Assembly (NCBI GenBank): GCA_023263735.1
Contig: JALQUQ010000154.1
Location: forward strand, 1 to 6,465
Origin: Paracoccaceae bacterium
GTDB lineage: Bacteria > Pseudomonadota > Alphaproteobacteria > Rhodobacterales > Rhodobacteraceae
Direction of reading: 5' to 3'
Length of the DNA: 6,465 nt
Position 1 is the first letter of the stretch; every line of letters begins with the position of its first letter. The position numbers and the translations under genes were made by a program. Below, in pieces: positions 6,437 to 6,465 of this stretch. The notes under the pieces are model-generated. The model did no database searches and had not been told where the DNA came from. It worked only from the letters and a program-made list of their open reading frames with translations.

Positions 6437-6465
6437 GCATAACAGCGATAACTTTGCGAGTGGGC
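6297..6465 (+). other. Unassigned open frame at right edge
   Basis: A frame one base ahead of the amylosucrase frame is open from ATG 6297 (or 6261) to the window edge without a stop, about 56 codons from 6297. Its product starts MAKFQAGGVLLGVVVADTAN and ends in a polar RHNSDNFASG. Codon third positions look no worse than the neighbours'. No ribosome-binding site is seen, and I do not recognise the protein. It may be the continued coding frame after an indel in the amylosucrase gene, a different gene joined to it, or chance. The minus strand also has open frames here, so coding is not proved. Confidence 0.3.

Overview
The window reads as chromosomal DNA from an alphaproteobacterium, most likely a marine Rhodobacterales (Roseobacter-type) species. 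The basis is moderately GC-rich coding sequence, the style of the OmpR-type regulator and of the long GTP cyclohydrolase II, and the gene neighbourhood. This assignment rests on family resemblance, not on a search. No rRNA, tRNA, CRISPR array, IS element or attachment site was seen.

Layout. Position 2-208 (+) is the 3' remnant of a heavy-metal P-type ATPase that loses family similarity just after a transmembrane helix, before the CPC and DKTG regions. It meets, tail to tail and overlapping by 17 bases, a DUF2087-domain protein (192-740, -). A 178-base gap follows, then an exodeoxyribonuclease III gene (919-1707, -). A strong intrinsic terminator on the minus strand (1826-1852) separates it from an orphan OmpR/PhoB-type response regulator (1974-2660, -). 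The 156-base interval 2661-2816 is a divergent promoter region. Rightwards run a long-form GTP cyclohydrolase II (2817-3905, +), an L,D-transpeptidase/YkuD-type protein that overlaps its stop by four bases (3902-4402, +), and, after 66 bases, an amylosucrase-type GH13 enzyme (4469 to about 6307, reading on to 6436, +).

How the genes relate. The plus-strand set could be one transcript: ribA supplies the first step of riboflavin synthesis, the YkuD protein has a cell-wall cross-linking fold, and the last gene splits sucrose or builds alpha-glucan from it. These roles do not form one pathway, so this looks like a housekeeping neighbourhood and not a dedicated system. The minus-strand genes (DNA repair nuclease, DUF2087 protein, regulator) are likewise functionally separate.

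Oddities. Both ends carry a gene whose family similarity stops abruptly: the ATPase at about 168 and the amylosucrase at about 6307. The last roughly 150 bases have an unassigned reading frame open to the edge. This could be real truncation, a frameshift, or assembly error or chimerism at contig ends; the sequence alone cannot decide. I found no convincing undescribed multi-gene system. The most notable points are the degenerate RibB-like domain in front of RibA, the YkuD protein without a visible export signal, and the two broken ends.
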